Below, in pieces: positions 13,173 through 19,493 of a DNA stretch of 22,445 nt (position 1 is the first letter of the stretch; every line of letters begins with the position of its first letter). A program made the translations under genes and the position numbers. The stretch covers positions 1 through 22,445 of IMG/VR virus record IMGVR_UViG_3300028844_002925, one strand, 5' to 3'. The notes under the pieces were generated by a model that saw only the letters and a list, made by a program, of their open reading frames with translations, had not been told where the DNA came from and did not search any database. The DNA is from a virus.

Positions 13173-13378
13173 TTCCTTATCCCTTTCATTATAGAGGCAA
13201 AGCTATGCGCTTTGTCTAAGGCTTGCTCAATTAAGATTTGCTGCCTTGGGTTGATTGGTCTGTCTCCGCTCTCAAGGCGTGAGATTGACGATTTGTCCTT
13301 GTAGCCAAGAAGCGTAGCAAACGCTTCCTGACTTAGGTCTAGACGCTCTCGCGCTTCCTTAAGCTGCTGTGCGGTCAT
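13169..13378 (-). CDS. XRE-family HTH regulator
   Basis: A 69-residue lone HTH: MTAQQLKEARERLDLSQEAF, ATLLGYKDKSSISRLESGDR and PINPRQQILIEQALDKA, the classic Cro/C1 five-helix pattern with LSQEAFA as helix 2 and KSSISRLE as recognition helix. I take the ATG at 13378 (GGAAAG upstream); ATG 13399 would add MQRKAST and is possible. It overlaps the preceding gene by 20 bases. With no C-terminal domain it is Cro-like, perhaps controlling the promoter at 14.24 kb or the SleB-like gene; target unknown. Confidence 0.8.
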   Translation of the reverse strand: MTAQQLKEARERLDLSQEAFATLLGYKDKSSISRLESGDRPINPRQQILIEQALDKAHSFASIMKGIRK

Positions 13379-13607
13379 TGTTGAGGCTTTCCGCTGCATC
13401 GAGCATCCTTTCAAATGGGTGGATCACATCCGCAATAGTATCGTCTAGCTTCTGGATATATTCATCTAAGAGGCTATCGCTGTTGGCGATTGCTTCCGAG
13501 TTTTGCAGCTTGTGGGCGTACAATATCGCATCGTGTATTTTCGAGCGTAGTTCCATCACTAGCATCTGATCGTTTGCAACGTCTAAAGGGTTATCACATT
13601 TAATCAT
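13359..13607 (-). CDS. Hypothetical helical protein
   Basis: An 82-residue, mostly helical acidic protein (MIKCDNPLDVANDQMLVMEL, IHDAILYAHKLQNSEAIANS, EYIQKLDDTIADVIHPFERM). The ATG overlaps the previous stop as ATGA and the 3' end overlaps the XRE gene. No family recognised. Size and helix content resemble small coiled-coil phage proteins made early, but I can assign no role. Confidence 0.6.
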   Translation of the reverse strand: MIKCDNPLDVANDQMLVMELRSKIHDAILYAHKLQNSEAIANSDSLLDEYIQKLDDTIADVIHPFERMLDAAESLNNDRTAA

Positions 13608-13849
13608 TTTTCTTCCTTCGTGGTTAGATATTCGTAACGCTTGACCAGTGCGTCAATTCCGTTTTGCACAAGCTGTGCGGGGTCTTTGCCCATAGATTTA
13701 TAAAACCGTGGGTTTACTCTCGCGGCATGAGCGGTGCGGATTGCATCCTTGGCATCGCCTAACCGTGGGAATTTCTCTGCGAGTGCAAGCGCCGCGCTGT
13801 AGTCTTTGGCAACCAATAGGGCGGCTAATCTATCGCTCTTACTCTGCAT
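13604..13849 (-). CDS. Hypothetical 81-residue helical protein
   Basis: Starts MQSKSDRLAALLVAKDYSAA and continues LALAEKFPRLGDAKDAIRTA, then HAARVNPRFYKSMGKDPAQL. I place the start at 13849 because it overlaps the upstream gene's end by only 11 bases; the longer in-frame reading from 13942 covers most of that gene. The AxxLxxKDYxxALxLAExFxxLxDxxxAI pattern is helix-turn-helix-repeat-like (TPR-like spacing) and has been seen by me as an unnamed phage protein type. Function unknown. Confidence 0.65.
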   Translation of the reverse strand: MQSKSDRLAALLVAKDYSAALALAEKFPRLGDAKDAIRTAHAARVNPRFYKSMGKDPAQLVQNGIDALVKRYEYLTTKEEK

Positions 13850-14006
13850 TGCGTACACTCCAAATATAATCTTCCGCTTCTTGACGCTCGCGGGTGATGC
13901 GCTGCTCTTCCGTTTCGGTTTCGCATACGCGGCAAATCTCATGGACCGTCACGACCAGACCGTTGTGGTCGCGGCGATCTTCGTATGAGTGACAATTGCA
14001 AGCCAT
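13839..14006 (-). CDS. Small CxC/CxxC protein, putative zinc binding
   Basis: A 55-residue protein with paired cysteines: MACNCHSYEDRRDHNG near the start and HEICRVCETETEEQRITRER in the middle, so C3, C5 and a C-x2-C pair could bind one zinc. The end is a charged helix (QEAEDYIWSVRNAE). Start at 14006 overlaps the preceding TAA as TAATG; the longer reading from 14111 runs inside the upstream gene. Function unknown; a small zinc ribbon-like regulator or adaptor is possible. Confidence 0.6.
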   Translation of the reverse strand: MACNCHSYEDRRDHNGLVVTVHEICRVCETETEEQRITRERQEAEDYIWSVRNAE

Positions 14007-14218
14007 TAGATGATAGCCTTGTAAACGGCTTCGCGGACCGAAGTATCTTCCGCTTCTTCTGTTTCGGCATAATCGCCAAGCATTGCCAATTCGTCTTGGG
14101 CGTAATTCCATGCCGCCTCAACGGAAAAGCCTGATTCCTCTTGCAAGGTGCGCGCTGTTAAAACAATTACTTCTACTTTTTTGTTGCCTTCGTTAGTGAA
14201 CATTCCGTAATTTGTCAT
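14006..14218 (-). CDS. Hypothetical first gene of 14.2-kb promoter operon
   Basis: A 70-residue acidic protein (MTNYGMFTNEGNKKVEVIVL, TARTLQEESGFSVEAAWNYA, then ETEEAEDTSVREAVYKAII). AAGGAGAG precedes the ATG by about six bases, a strong ribosome site. It is the first gene after the promoter at 14242-14270, and the putative transcription start leaves a very short leader. No family recognised. Confidence 0.65.
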   Translation of the reverse strand: MTNYGMFTNEGNKKVEVIVLTARTLQEESGFSVEAAWNYAQDELAMLGDYAETEEAEDTSVREAVYKAII

Positions 14219-14237
14219 TTTTTCTCTCCTTGGTTAT

Positions 14238-14270
14238 CCCCAATATGGGGTATGAATTGACAAGTGTCAA
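14238..14270 (-). promoter_or_regulatory. Leftward promoter with palindromic operator over -10
   Basis: On the minus strand TTGACA (14270-14265), a 17-base spacer and CATATT (14247-14242) form a sigma70-like promoter. The -35 is half of a palindrome, TTGACACTTGTCAA (14257-14270). The -10 lies within the 13-base palindrome CCCCAATATGGGG (14238-14250), whose occupation by a repressor would block polymerase. A close match recurs at 18.1 kb. Confidence 0.75.
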
Positions 14271-14281
14271 CCTCTAAATCG

Positions 14282-14313
14282 AAAAAAAGAGGGAAAAGCA
14301 AATTTTTTTTGCT
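14282..14313 (-). terminator. Weak leftward terminator
   Basis: On the minus strand AGCAAA (14313-14308) pairs with TTTGCT (14302-14297), loop of five, followed by TTTTCCC and then seven T. It lies just after the stop of the 84-residue gene and before the next promoter, as expected for separating two leftward transcripts. The stem is short and AT-rich. Confidence 0.45.
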
Positions 14314-14337
14314 CACCCCCCTGACAGATAAGGTTTG

Positions 14338-14592
14338 TTATCCCTTTTTCTTTTTCCATTTCACGCGGTCTAGTTCGTTTATTTGACCGATCACAGGCAC
14401 GTTTCTCTCTGATGAATGACGCTTGGCAAAGTCCACGTCAGTATGATGAAGCCTGTTAAGAAGCGTTAAATCTTCCTGTATCTCTTCAAGCTCTGCAACT
14501 TCGATCTGACCCAGACTTTTATGTCGGCGGATCATTTTGGTTAGCTTCATAAATATCTCTGAAAATCTCATGTGGAAATAGTCTACCTTCAA
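14338..14592 (-). CDS. Hypothetical basic helical protein
   Basis: An 84-residue helical protein with a very basic end (MRFSEIFMKLTKMIRRHKSL, VAELEEIQEDLTLLNRLHHT, INELDRVKWKKKKG). The start may be TTG at 14592, with AAAGGA about ten bases before, or ATG at 14571, where the ribosome site is poorer. It is the last gene of the recombination operon. The lysine-rich tail suggests nucleic acid contact. No family recognised. Confidence 0.55.
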   Translation of the reverse strand: MKVDYFHMRFSEIFMKLTKMIRRHKSLGQIEVAELEEIQEDLTLLNRLHHTDVDFAKRHSSERNVPVIGQINELDRVKWKKKKG

Positions 14593-14593
14593 T

Positions 14594-14788
14594 TTAAAAT
14601 CCTTTCAGTCCGTCTATAAGGCTATCAAGCTCCTGTTTATCCCAGAGCTTCTTTCGCTTGGCGATCAAGATAGGTCTAGGCAGTTCACCGTTAAGCTCTA
14701 GTCTGCGAAAGGTCTTAGTGCTTAACCCCAAATATGCGGCGGCTTGTTTCGTATCCAAGCAGCGCGGTTCTATATCTGCATTGCCCAT
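14594..14788 (-). CDS. Excisionase/MerR-type HTH protein (HTH_17-like)
   Basis: The 64-residue protein contains LDTKQAAAYLGLSTKTFRRL, then NGELPRPILIAKRKKLWDKQ and ELDSLIDGL. This is the winged-helix pattern of AlpA/excisionase-like proteins (PF12728): T-x-x-x-A-A-x-Y-L-G-x-S-x-x-T-x-x-R, then P-I-x-I-x-x-x-x-x-W. GGAGAA precedes the ATG. Such proteins bind DNA as excision factors or small regulators. With no integrase in view, a transcriptional role is as likely as excision. Confidence 0.8.
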   Translation of the reverse strand: MGNADIEPRCLDTKQAAAYLGLSTKTFRRLELNGELPRPILIAKRKKLWDKQELDSLIDGLKGF

Positions 14789-15240
14789 TGGTCATATTCT
14801 CCCTTTATTCTGTAAAACGCTTGCAGTGATGCTTGATCTTTCCCTAGCTCCGATCTGCTTGTTATCCCAAGGATTGCCCGTAACGCCTTAGCTCTGCTTT
14901 CGTCGGTATCCTCAACCCCTGCCATCCCCATCTGCTCCCGTAGAAAATTTCCAAATTTATCGGACCTGCACAGCATTTGTGATGACACGATAGCCTTGTG
15001 CCCATCTTCGCCGTTAGACTCAACAGACACCTCATGCAGGGCCGCTACAGCTACCCATTGTTCTTTTTGCGGAGTAGGAACCCCGAACATCTGTATCGCG
15101 CTCTGTGCCTCTTCTAGCGGAACCTCTATAATAAGCTGCGCTACGTTGCGCGTTTTGACGATCTTAAAGTCAGCATAGGTTCCTTGGATCACCCTGTTTG
15201 TCACGGTTTCAACCTTTCGTAAGCGGGGCTGTTGAGCCAT
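14770..15240 (-). CDS. Conserved phage protein of unknown function in recombination block
   Basis: A 156-residue protein: basic N-terminus (MAQQPRLRKVETVTNRVIQG), then FKIVKTRNVAQLIIEVPLEE, AQSAIQMFGVPTPQKEQWVA and a C-terminal helical region (FLREQMGMAGVEDTDESRAK). A similar K-T-R-x-x-x-Q-L-I-I-E-x-P layout is familiar from unnamed proteins near phage recombination genes, but I know no tested function. Its start overlaps the HNH gene by 40 bases and its end overlaps the HTH gene by 19. It may act in DNA replication or recombination by context only. Confidence 0.65.
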   Translation of the reverse strand: MAQQPRLRKVETVTNRVIQGTYADFKIVKTRNVAQLIIEVPLEEAQSAIQMFGVPTPQKEQWVAVAALHEVSVESNGEDGHKAIVSSQMLCRSDKFGNFLREQMGMAGVEDTDESRAKALRAILGITSRSELGKDQASLQAFYRIKGEYDQWAMQI

Positions 15241-15509
15241 AAGAGCCGTGCCATAAACTGACCATCGTCCTCTCTGCCTAGACTGCCCTCAAAAAATTTA
15301 ACTTCGTTTCCGCGTTGATGCAGTTCGCGGTGGTGTTTATTGCAGAGGGGGACGGTGTTCTCGTCCCCCGCCTTTAAGCTCATGCCCCTTGCGCCTCTCC
15401 AAGGCCTCAAGAGATGGTGAGCCTCAACCCCGTAATCTGTACCGCAAACCATGCAAGGCCGCTCTCTTACATATTTCAGATGCTTGAGGTTCACATATCT
15501 AGCAGACAT
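15201..15509 (-). CDS. HNH-type zinc nuclease-like protein
   Basis: The 102-residue protein has PCMVCGTDYGVEAHHLLRPW, then DENTVPLCNKHHRELHQRGN. The C-x2-C, AHH and C-x2-HH-x2-LH residues are the zinc and catalytic positions of compact HNH proteins such as those of the Ref/DUF968-like group found next to phage recombination genes. The GNEVKFFE after the last histidine is also characteristic. Start overlaps the SSB-like stop (TAATG). It may nick or cut recombination intermediates; exact subfamily is uncertain. Confidence 0.75.
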   Translation of the reverse strand: MSARYVNLKHLKYVRERPCMVCGTDYGVEAHHLLRPWRGARGMSLKAGDENTVPLCNKHHRELHQRGNEVKFFEGSLGREDDGQFMARLLWLNSPAYERLKP

Positions 15510-15913
15510 TAGAACGGTATTTCGTCATCTTCTAGGCGGCTTGATGGTATTTGATTAGCCGCATCTGATTCCATAGGTGACTGCCTCGGCGCGTCTAGTG
15601 GTGGCGCTAAAGATATGGCGGTGTAGTCGTTGCCATTCTTGCTCTGCTTTTTGCGCCCCCAAACCTTCATTGGTCCAGATTTGGTTTCTAAATTCCCGCT
15701 CATGTCAGCGTCATTTTCATTACGCTTTTCGTTGGGGAATATAGCTCCGATTTTCTGGTAGAACTCAAAAATTGTTTTTCCGCTTTTGGTTTTCGTTTGA
15801 ACGATAGCGCAGTGTTCTTGACTGCCATCTATGTTCACGGGACCGCTGCGGATGATCTTTTGGTCCTCGGCGGGGAACAAAGCCCCGCGATTGGTATCGT
15901 CGTATTCGCTCAT
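15509..15913 (-). CDS. Putative single-stranded DNA-binding protein (SSB-like)
   Basis: The 134-residue protein ends SSRLEDDEIPF, the acidic D-D-x-I-P-F tip by which SSB proteins recruit partners, after a proline/serine-rich linker. The N-terminal domain is beta-rich (ALFPAEDQKIIRSGPVNIDG, AIVQTKTKSGKTIFEFYQKI, MKVWGRKKQSKNGNDYTAIS) but is not a textbook SSB OB fold. Position between ERF/exonuclease genes and HNH gene is where SSB genes often lie. It overlaps the XRE gene stop as ATGA. A partner for the annealing protein is inferred. Confidence 0.55.
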   Translation of the reverse strand: MSEYDDTNRGALFPAEDQKIIRSGPVNIDGSQEHCAIVQTKTKSGKTIFEFYQKIGAIFPNEKRNENDADMSGNLETKSGPMKVWGRKKQSKNGNDYTAISLAPPLDAPRQSPMESDAANQIPSSRLEDDEIPF

Positions 15914-16275
15914 CTATCTATCCATTGCATTATTAATCTTGTTACATCTGCGTCAGAATACTTAGCTTTCGTAAAGTCCTTCTGCTCTTTTAGCTTTCCC
16001 TTAAGCGCATCGACCTGTTCAGTCAATTCGTCAACTTGTAGCTGCAACTCCGCATTTTCTTCCGATAGATCGTAATCTATTTCTATATGATCATGCGTTA
16101 CGTCAAAGAAGGCGGCGAGCTTGTCTCGCGTTGCCTGTCTAGGTGACTTTGTGTCTCCCGTTTCAATCATAGCAATGCCAGATGGAGACATTCCAATGTG
16201 CTCTGCAAGTTGAACCTGAGTAAGCCCTGCGTTTTCACGCAGATTTATAATCTTTTGTGCATCTACTGCTCTCAT
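15910..16275 (-). CDS. XRE-family regulator with coiled coil
   Basis: A 121-residue protein. The HTH lies at residues 8-60 (IINLRENAGLTQVQLAEHIG, MSPSGIAMIETGDTKSPRQA), followed by a leucine heptad coiled coil (EENAELQLQVDELTEQVDAL) and a basic tail. The start is ATG 16275, which overlaps the upstream stop as ATGA; a longer reading from 16314 is less likely. There is no LexA-like peptidase domain. Being inside the recombination operon, it may regulate that operon through the 18.1-kb control region. Confidence 0.8.
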   Translation of the reverse strand: MRAVDAQKIINLRENAGLTQVQLAEHIGMSPSGIAMIETGDTKSPRQATRDKLAAFFDVTHDHIEIDYDLSEENAELQLQVDELTEQVDALKGKLKEQKDFTKAKYSDADVTRLIMQWIDR

Positions 16276-16547
16276 ATCAATCTCCCTGATTGTCCTTGAG
16301 TGTCTGGCTTCCACGGGATTGTGATAAGCCGATAGTCTTTACCGCCTGATTTCGATTTAAAGACGATACTTTTCTGGCCGTGTTCTTGCCAGTATTCGCA
16401 TTGATCTTTCGCAAGGGTCATTGTGTTAGAGGCAAACTTGATAACGATGCCCCCTGCCTTTATCGCGTTCTGCAATTCGTAATCTCTTACGTCTGCTCCC
16501 TGCTTTCCGTTTACATAGAAAAGCTTTTTGACTGATTTGTTTATCAT
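16272..16547 (-). CDS. Hypothetical small protein after ERF gene
   Basis: A 91-residue basic protein (MINKSVKKLFYVNGKQGADV, RDYELQNAIKAGGIVIKFAS, DYRLITIPWKPDTQGQSGRL). It overlaps the ERF gene stop (ATGA) and is ATGA-coupled to the XRE gene. Predicted as mixed alpha/beta; I recognise no family. Its place between the annealing protein and SSB-like gene suggests an accessory role in DNA metabolism. Confidence 0.6.
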   Translation of the reverse strand: MINKSVKKLFYVNGKQGADVRDYELQNAIKAGGIVIKFASNTMTLAKDQCEYWQEHGQKSIVFKSKSGGKDYRLITIPWKPDTQGQSGRLI

Positions 16548-17275
16548 TTCGCGCTCTGCCAGATCTGTTCTATTGATTTGATAGAGTTTGTAAGAGCATC
16601 CTTCTGCTTTTGGCTTAACGTCACATCGTCTTTGACGTCTGCCATTATGCGGTCAATTTCATCTACATTGAATGCATACGCCTCTGGGGTTTTCTTAACC
16701 TCTGTCTTCATAAGAGAACCCCAAGGGCGAATGTCTGTAAACGATTGGACAAGAGAACATTCGGCATTAAATACGCGATAGGGTGCGCCAGAATAAGCAA
16801 AGTCTATTTCTTCATCCTGTCCACCCTTCTGCTTGTCGTTAGCGTCCGCATCGTGGGTTGTGGCGGTATGCTCTACCTCTTGCACCTCTGGCTCTTCATA
16901 TTCGCCCGTAGGGATCTTAAATATGGTTCGTAGGGCGAACTTCTCCGCATAGCTTAACGCGCTACCGCAAGACTGTGCGCCCGTGTAGGGGCAGTATACC
17001 GTCCTATGGACAGCGCTTTCCCAAACCTCTCCGCTACTATGCAGAATATGAAAGTCAAACGTGGCCTTATACGTCTTGCCATCTGGTGAAATCGCCGCTT
17101 CCGTTTCGGTTGGAACGATTACAAGACCCGCATCAGTAAGAAGCGGTCTTATCTTCTCATAGTATTGGTCAATGCTGACGTAGTTATATGACGCAAATTT
17201 ATTTTCGCTATCATGACCCAAGCGCCGCACTTGTCCCTGCACCTTTAAGAGTGCTTTGATGATCTCTGGTTTCAT
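16544..17275 (-). CDS. ERF-family single-strand annealing protein
   Basis: The 243-residue protein has the ERF (PF04404) core: YNYVSIDQYYEKIRPLLTDA, GLVIVPTE, a FDFHILHSSGEVWES strand, and the signature GAQSCGSALSYAEKFALRTI followed by FKIPTGEYEE. A linker rich in D, T and Q separates a C-terminal part (AYSGAPYRVFNAECSL) and a helical end. ATG 17275 is chosen because it overlaps the exonuclease stop as ATGA and has GGGGGA upstream; ATG 17293 has no ribosome site. It anneals complementary single strands made by the neighbouring exonuclease during phage recombination. Confidence 0.88.
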   Translation of the reverse strand: MKPEIIKALLKVQGQVRRLGHDSENKFASYNYVSIDQYYEKIRPLLTDAGLVIVPTETEAAISPDGKTYKATFDFHILHSSGEVWESAVHRTVYCPYTGAQSCGSALSYAEKFALRTIFKIPTGEYEEPEVQEVEHTATTHDADANDKQKGGQDEEIDFAYSGAPYRVFNAECSLVQSFTDIRPWGSLMKTEVKKTPEAYAFNVDEIDRIMADVKDDVTLSQKQKDALTNSIKSIEQIWQSAK

Positions 17276-18039
17276 TGGTTGGTTATCCCCCATATATCCA
17301 TTGCTGCAAGTTTCGTGGTTTCTCCCCAGTAAAAGCTATCCATGTCGGGGAATACACAGCGGCAACATTCAAAGATGTCATCGCTAAAGGATAGGGTTCT
17401 CTCAAGCGTAAACGCTGCTCTCTCTACCTCTAAGAGCCTCTGGTTGACGTTCTCAACCTTAAAGGCGTTCACGGTGGTTTTGCTTACATAGTCAATCCAA
17501 GGCTCTCTGCCCGTACCGAGCGCGTAGATAGAGGCTTGCCTAGCCGCACCTGATGTTACTGCATTGGTTGTGCGCCCAACGGATTTAACATCCCTTACCT
17601 TGTCCTCATAAAGCAGGTCAAAGTACCCAATCCAAGGCAGGGGACATTCGCCAATCTTGACGTTGACCTTGCCCTGCTCTTCCTTGAATACACCCTTAAG
17701 GTTGCTGTAAAAATTTATACATTGGTCAATCATTGGATCAACCATCGCATTTTCTTTTTCAATCTTCTGCGGATCGTGATTGTCTAATGCGCGGTTCTTG
17801 GACTTGTTGAAGGTATCAGAAGCAATCTTTCGAAGGTCCGCCTTCTTTCTAGTCGCTTTGGAAGCAATAGCGGACGCTACCCTATCAATGGCATTTCCAC
17901 GCCATGCTGCGGGTCCAGCTTCGCCATCTCGTATTCCCGCGATCTTGAGCAAGCAGAGAGCGGGTTGGGCTATCCATAGGTTGATAGTTGATGCGCTAAG
18001 ATATTCGACGCCGTGCTTTTTAAAAGTGTTCTTGCCCAT
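17272..18039 (-). CDS. PD-(D/E)XK exonuclease (RecB/Cas4-like)
   Basis: A 255-residue nuclease. N-terminal LSASTINLWIAQPALCLLKI is the usual lead-in of phage RecB-like nucleases; the catalytic site is GYFDLLYEDKVRDVKSVGRT with D141, D150 and K152, followed by the QxxxY motif at Q168-Y172 (RQASIYALG). Four cysteines near the C-terminus (FECCRCVF) are not enough to claim an iron-sulfur cluster. It would resect DNA ends and hand single strands to ERF, the gene directly after it. It is the first gene of the leftward recombination operon starting at the 18.1-kb control region. Confidence 0.85.
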   Translation of the reverse strand: MGKNTFKKHGVEYLSASTINLWIAQPALCLLKIAGIRDGEAGPAAWRGNAIDRVASAIASKATRKKADLRKIASDTFNKSKNRALDNHDPQKIEKENAMVDPMIDQCINFYSNLKGVFKEEQGKVNVKIGECPLPWIGYFDLLYEDKVRDVKSVGRTTNAVTSGAARQASIYALGTGREPWIDYVSKTTVNAFKVENVNQRLLEVERAAFTLERTLSFSDDIFECCRCVFPDMDSFYWGETTKLAAMDIWGITNQ

Positions 18040-18098
18040 CTATGTCCGCCTTTGGCTTCGTGTGTCCCCTTTCTTTTGGCTCAATAATCCAACCGCGT

Positions 18099-18118
18099 CA
18101 ACCCCCGAAATGGGGTTG
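18099..18118. promoter_or_regulatory. Palindromic operator candidate in divergent control region
   Basis: CAACCCC and GGGGTTG form perfect 7-base arms around CGAAAT. The inner CCCCGAAATGGGG matches the CCCCAATATGGGG operator at 14238-14250 at 11 of 13 positions, giving the consensus CCCCRAWATGGGG. The same repressor may therefore control both leftward operons. I find no convincing -35/-10 pair for the leftward operon next to it. Confidence 0.6.
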
Positions 18119-18145
18119 CTATTATTTTCATTACAGTCTACTTTC

Positions 18146-18186
18146 CCTGTCATAGTTTTTGGTACACCTGTCATAGTTTTTGGGAC
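18146..18186. repeat. Two 20-base direct repeats with 21-bp period
   Basis: CCTGTCATAGTTTTTGGTAC (18146-18165) and CCTGTCATAGTTTTTGGGAC (18167-18186) differ at one base and start 21 bases apart, two helical turns, so proteins bound to both would lie on the same face. They sit between the exonuclease start and the rightward XRE gene and look like regulator binding sites. Confidence 0.85.
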
Positions 18187-18226
18187 GGTTTCGTATCGTT
18201 CAGTACGTTTGGAGAAAGCAAGTTGC

Positions 18227-18451
18227 ATGATTTTACGAGCCTACCTAACAGAGAGCAAAACGCGGGTTGACGATTTTGCGGCAGAGATAGACGTAAGCAG
18301 AGGCGCGGTCCTCAAGTGGATAAGCGGAGAGCGTTATCCTAGATACGATTATCTGCAAAGAATATATGAGGCAACCAACGGGGCGGTTACTGCTAATGAC
18401 TTCTACGAGCGCAAAGCGCAGCAAGTACAGAAACGTCAGAACAATTCTTGA
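18227..18451 (+). CDS. XRE/Cro-like HTH regulator
   Basis: A 74-residue HTH protein: MILRAYLTESKTRVDDFAAE, IDVSRGAVLKWISGERYPRY, then LQRIYEATNGAVTANDFY. The helix-turn-helix V-D-D-F-A-A-x-I-D-V-S-R-G-A-V-x-K-W-I-S-G is of the Cro/YdaS type. GGAGAAAG nine bases upstream selects the ATG at 18227; a longer frame extends back over the exonuclease gene and is a shadow. It faces the exonuclease operon across a region with two direct repeats and a palindrome, the normal arrangement of a divergent phage switch. Its end overlaps the DUF1064 gene. Confidence 0.8.
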   Translation: MILRAYLTESKTRVDDFAAEIDVSRGAVLKWISGERYPRYDYLQRIYEATNGAVTANDFYERKAQQVQKRQNNS

Positions 18452-18734
18452 CGGCATAACCTTCGACAGCAAAAAAGAAGCCGCCAGATACGCGGACTTA
18501 AAGCTGCTAGAGAAAGCGGGATTAATCCGTGATCTAGAACTACAGCCCCGCATTCCTTTGATCTGCAATGGGGTTAAGATCGGTTCTTATGTTGGAGACT
18601 TCGCATATAGCGAACGGGGAATCAGAGTTATTGAGGACGTAAAATCACCCGCGACAAAGACCCCCGTATATAATTTGAAGAAAAAAATACTCGCAACGTA
18701 TAGCCCGCCCATACACATTAAAGAGGTTTTCTAG
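18396..18734 (+). CDS. DUF1064 putative phage nuclease/resolvase
   Basis: The 112-residue protein follows DUF1064 (PF06356): KRSKYRNVRTILDGITFDSK, KEAARYADLKLLEKAGLIRD, LQPRIPL, then VGDFAYSERGIRVIEDVKSP and TPVYNLKKKIL. The D-F and E-D-V-K residues have the spacing of PD-(D/E)XK nucleases, and Holliday-junction or endonuclease activity has been proposed for the family. Start is uncertain: ATG 18396 has GGGGCGG upstream; ATG 18366 adds ten residues. Either way it overlaps the XRE gene by more than 50 bases. Confidence 0.8.
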   Translation: MTSTSAKRSKYRNVRTILDGITFDSKKEAARYADLKLLEKAGLIRDLELQPRIPLICNGVKIGSYVGDFAYSERGIRVIEDVKSPATKTPVYNLKKKILATYSPPIHIKEVF

Positions 18735-18783
18735 CGCGAGCATACAAGATGCTGTGTCAAGCAAACTTTTAAAAAAGGTTTTC

Positions 18784-18811
18784 TTGACGGATGGTTCCTC
18801 TTGGGTATTTT
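18784..18811 (+). promoter_or_regulatory. Rightward promoter of replication operon
   Basis: TTGACG (18784-18789), a 16-base spacer and TATTTT (18806-18811) make a plausible sigma70-type promoter, preceded by an AT-rich stretch (AAACTTTTAAAAAAGG). It lies about 40 bases before the initiator-like gene's ATG at 18854. Confidence 0.55.
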
Positions 18812-18853
18812 AGACGATACCACAAAGCGAAACCAGAACACGGAGCAAACCAA

Positions 18854-19489
18854 ATGAGTTTTGAAGCTATGGCTTGGGCGGCAAAAGCAGATTGCCGCTC
18901 TAGCCTCAATAAGCTTGTCCTAATGATGCTTGCAAATTACGCGGATGAGGATCACACCGCCTATCCATCCTATCGAAAGCTAGCAGAGCTTTGCCTCTGC
19001 AATGAGCGGACGGTTATGCGCGGTATAAAATCCTTAGAGGCTTTAGACCTAATTAGGACAAGCGCGAGATTTTCCAAGAGCGGAAAGCAAACCAGTAACA
19101 ATTTTCATCTATTGGTTGGGGGTGACATATCCGACAGGGTGGGGGTGACAAATAATGCACCCAATACTATCAGAGATATACAAGTTAAACCTATCATAAA
19201 TAAGGGTGACAAAAAGAGCGCCCCATACTCAGAAGATTTTGAGAAATGGTGGAAGGCTTACCCGAACGGTGATGGATCAAAAAAGAAAGCCTTTGACCAT
19301 TGGAAATCGGCGGTCAAAAAAATAAACAGAGAAGAGCTTTTGCACCTCACGGTACGGTTTGCAAATGCTGTCAAGGGGAGTAAGTTTATCCCACACGCTA
19401 CGACATGGCTAAATCAGGATCGTTGGGAGACTGTTGGAGCTATGAACACACACACCACACGAAGCAATAGAAACCAGTTAGCAGGATAA
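18854..19489 (+). CDS. Replication initiator-like HTH protein (HTH_36, phage O-like)
   Basis: A 211-residue protein. The N-terminal winged helix (LVLMMLANYADEDHTAYPSY, RKLAELCLCNERTVMRGIKS, LEALDLIRTSA) is the HTH_36 pattern of phage replication proteins. After a linker the C-terminal domain reads FEKWWKAYPNGDGSKKKAFD and FIPHATTWLNQDRWE, the common end of O-type initiators. ATG 18854 follows CGGAG; an ATG at 18791 would lie within the promoter. It probably binds the origin and helps load the primase-helicase encoded four bases later. The gene body may hold the origin as in lambda O, but no iterons were seen by eye. Confidence 0.8.
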   Translation: MSFEAMAWAAKADCRSSLNKLVLMMLANYADEDHTAYPSYRKLAELCLCNERTVMRGIKSLEALDLIRTSARFSKSGKQTSNNFHLLVGGDISDRVGVTNNAPNTIRDIQVKPIINKGDKKSAPYSEDFEKWWKAYPNGDGSKKKAFDHWKSAVKKINREELLHLTVRFANAVKGSKFIPHATTWLNQDRWETVGAMNTHTTRSNRNQLAG

Positions 19490-19493
19490 TCAA

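Noticed and set aside
13939-14121. 60-residue leftward frame in the 14-kb gene cluster
   Set aside because: Shadow of the 70- and 55-residue genes, which have proper starts and stop/start overlaps.
17780-18226. Long N-terminal extension of the rightward XRE protein
   Set aside because: It is antisense to the exonuclease gene and passes through the control region; the ATG at 18227 has a good ribosome site.
18040-18228. Leftward 62-residue frame ending just before the exonuclease gene
   Set aside because: No ribosome site, its ATG overlaps the divergent XRE start, and it is read across the direct repeats and operator palindrome; a control region explains the sequence better.
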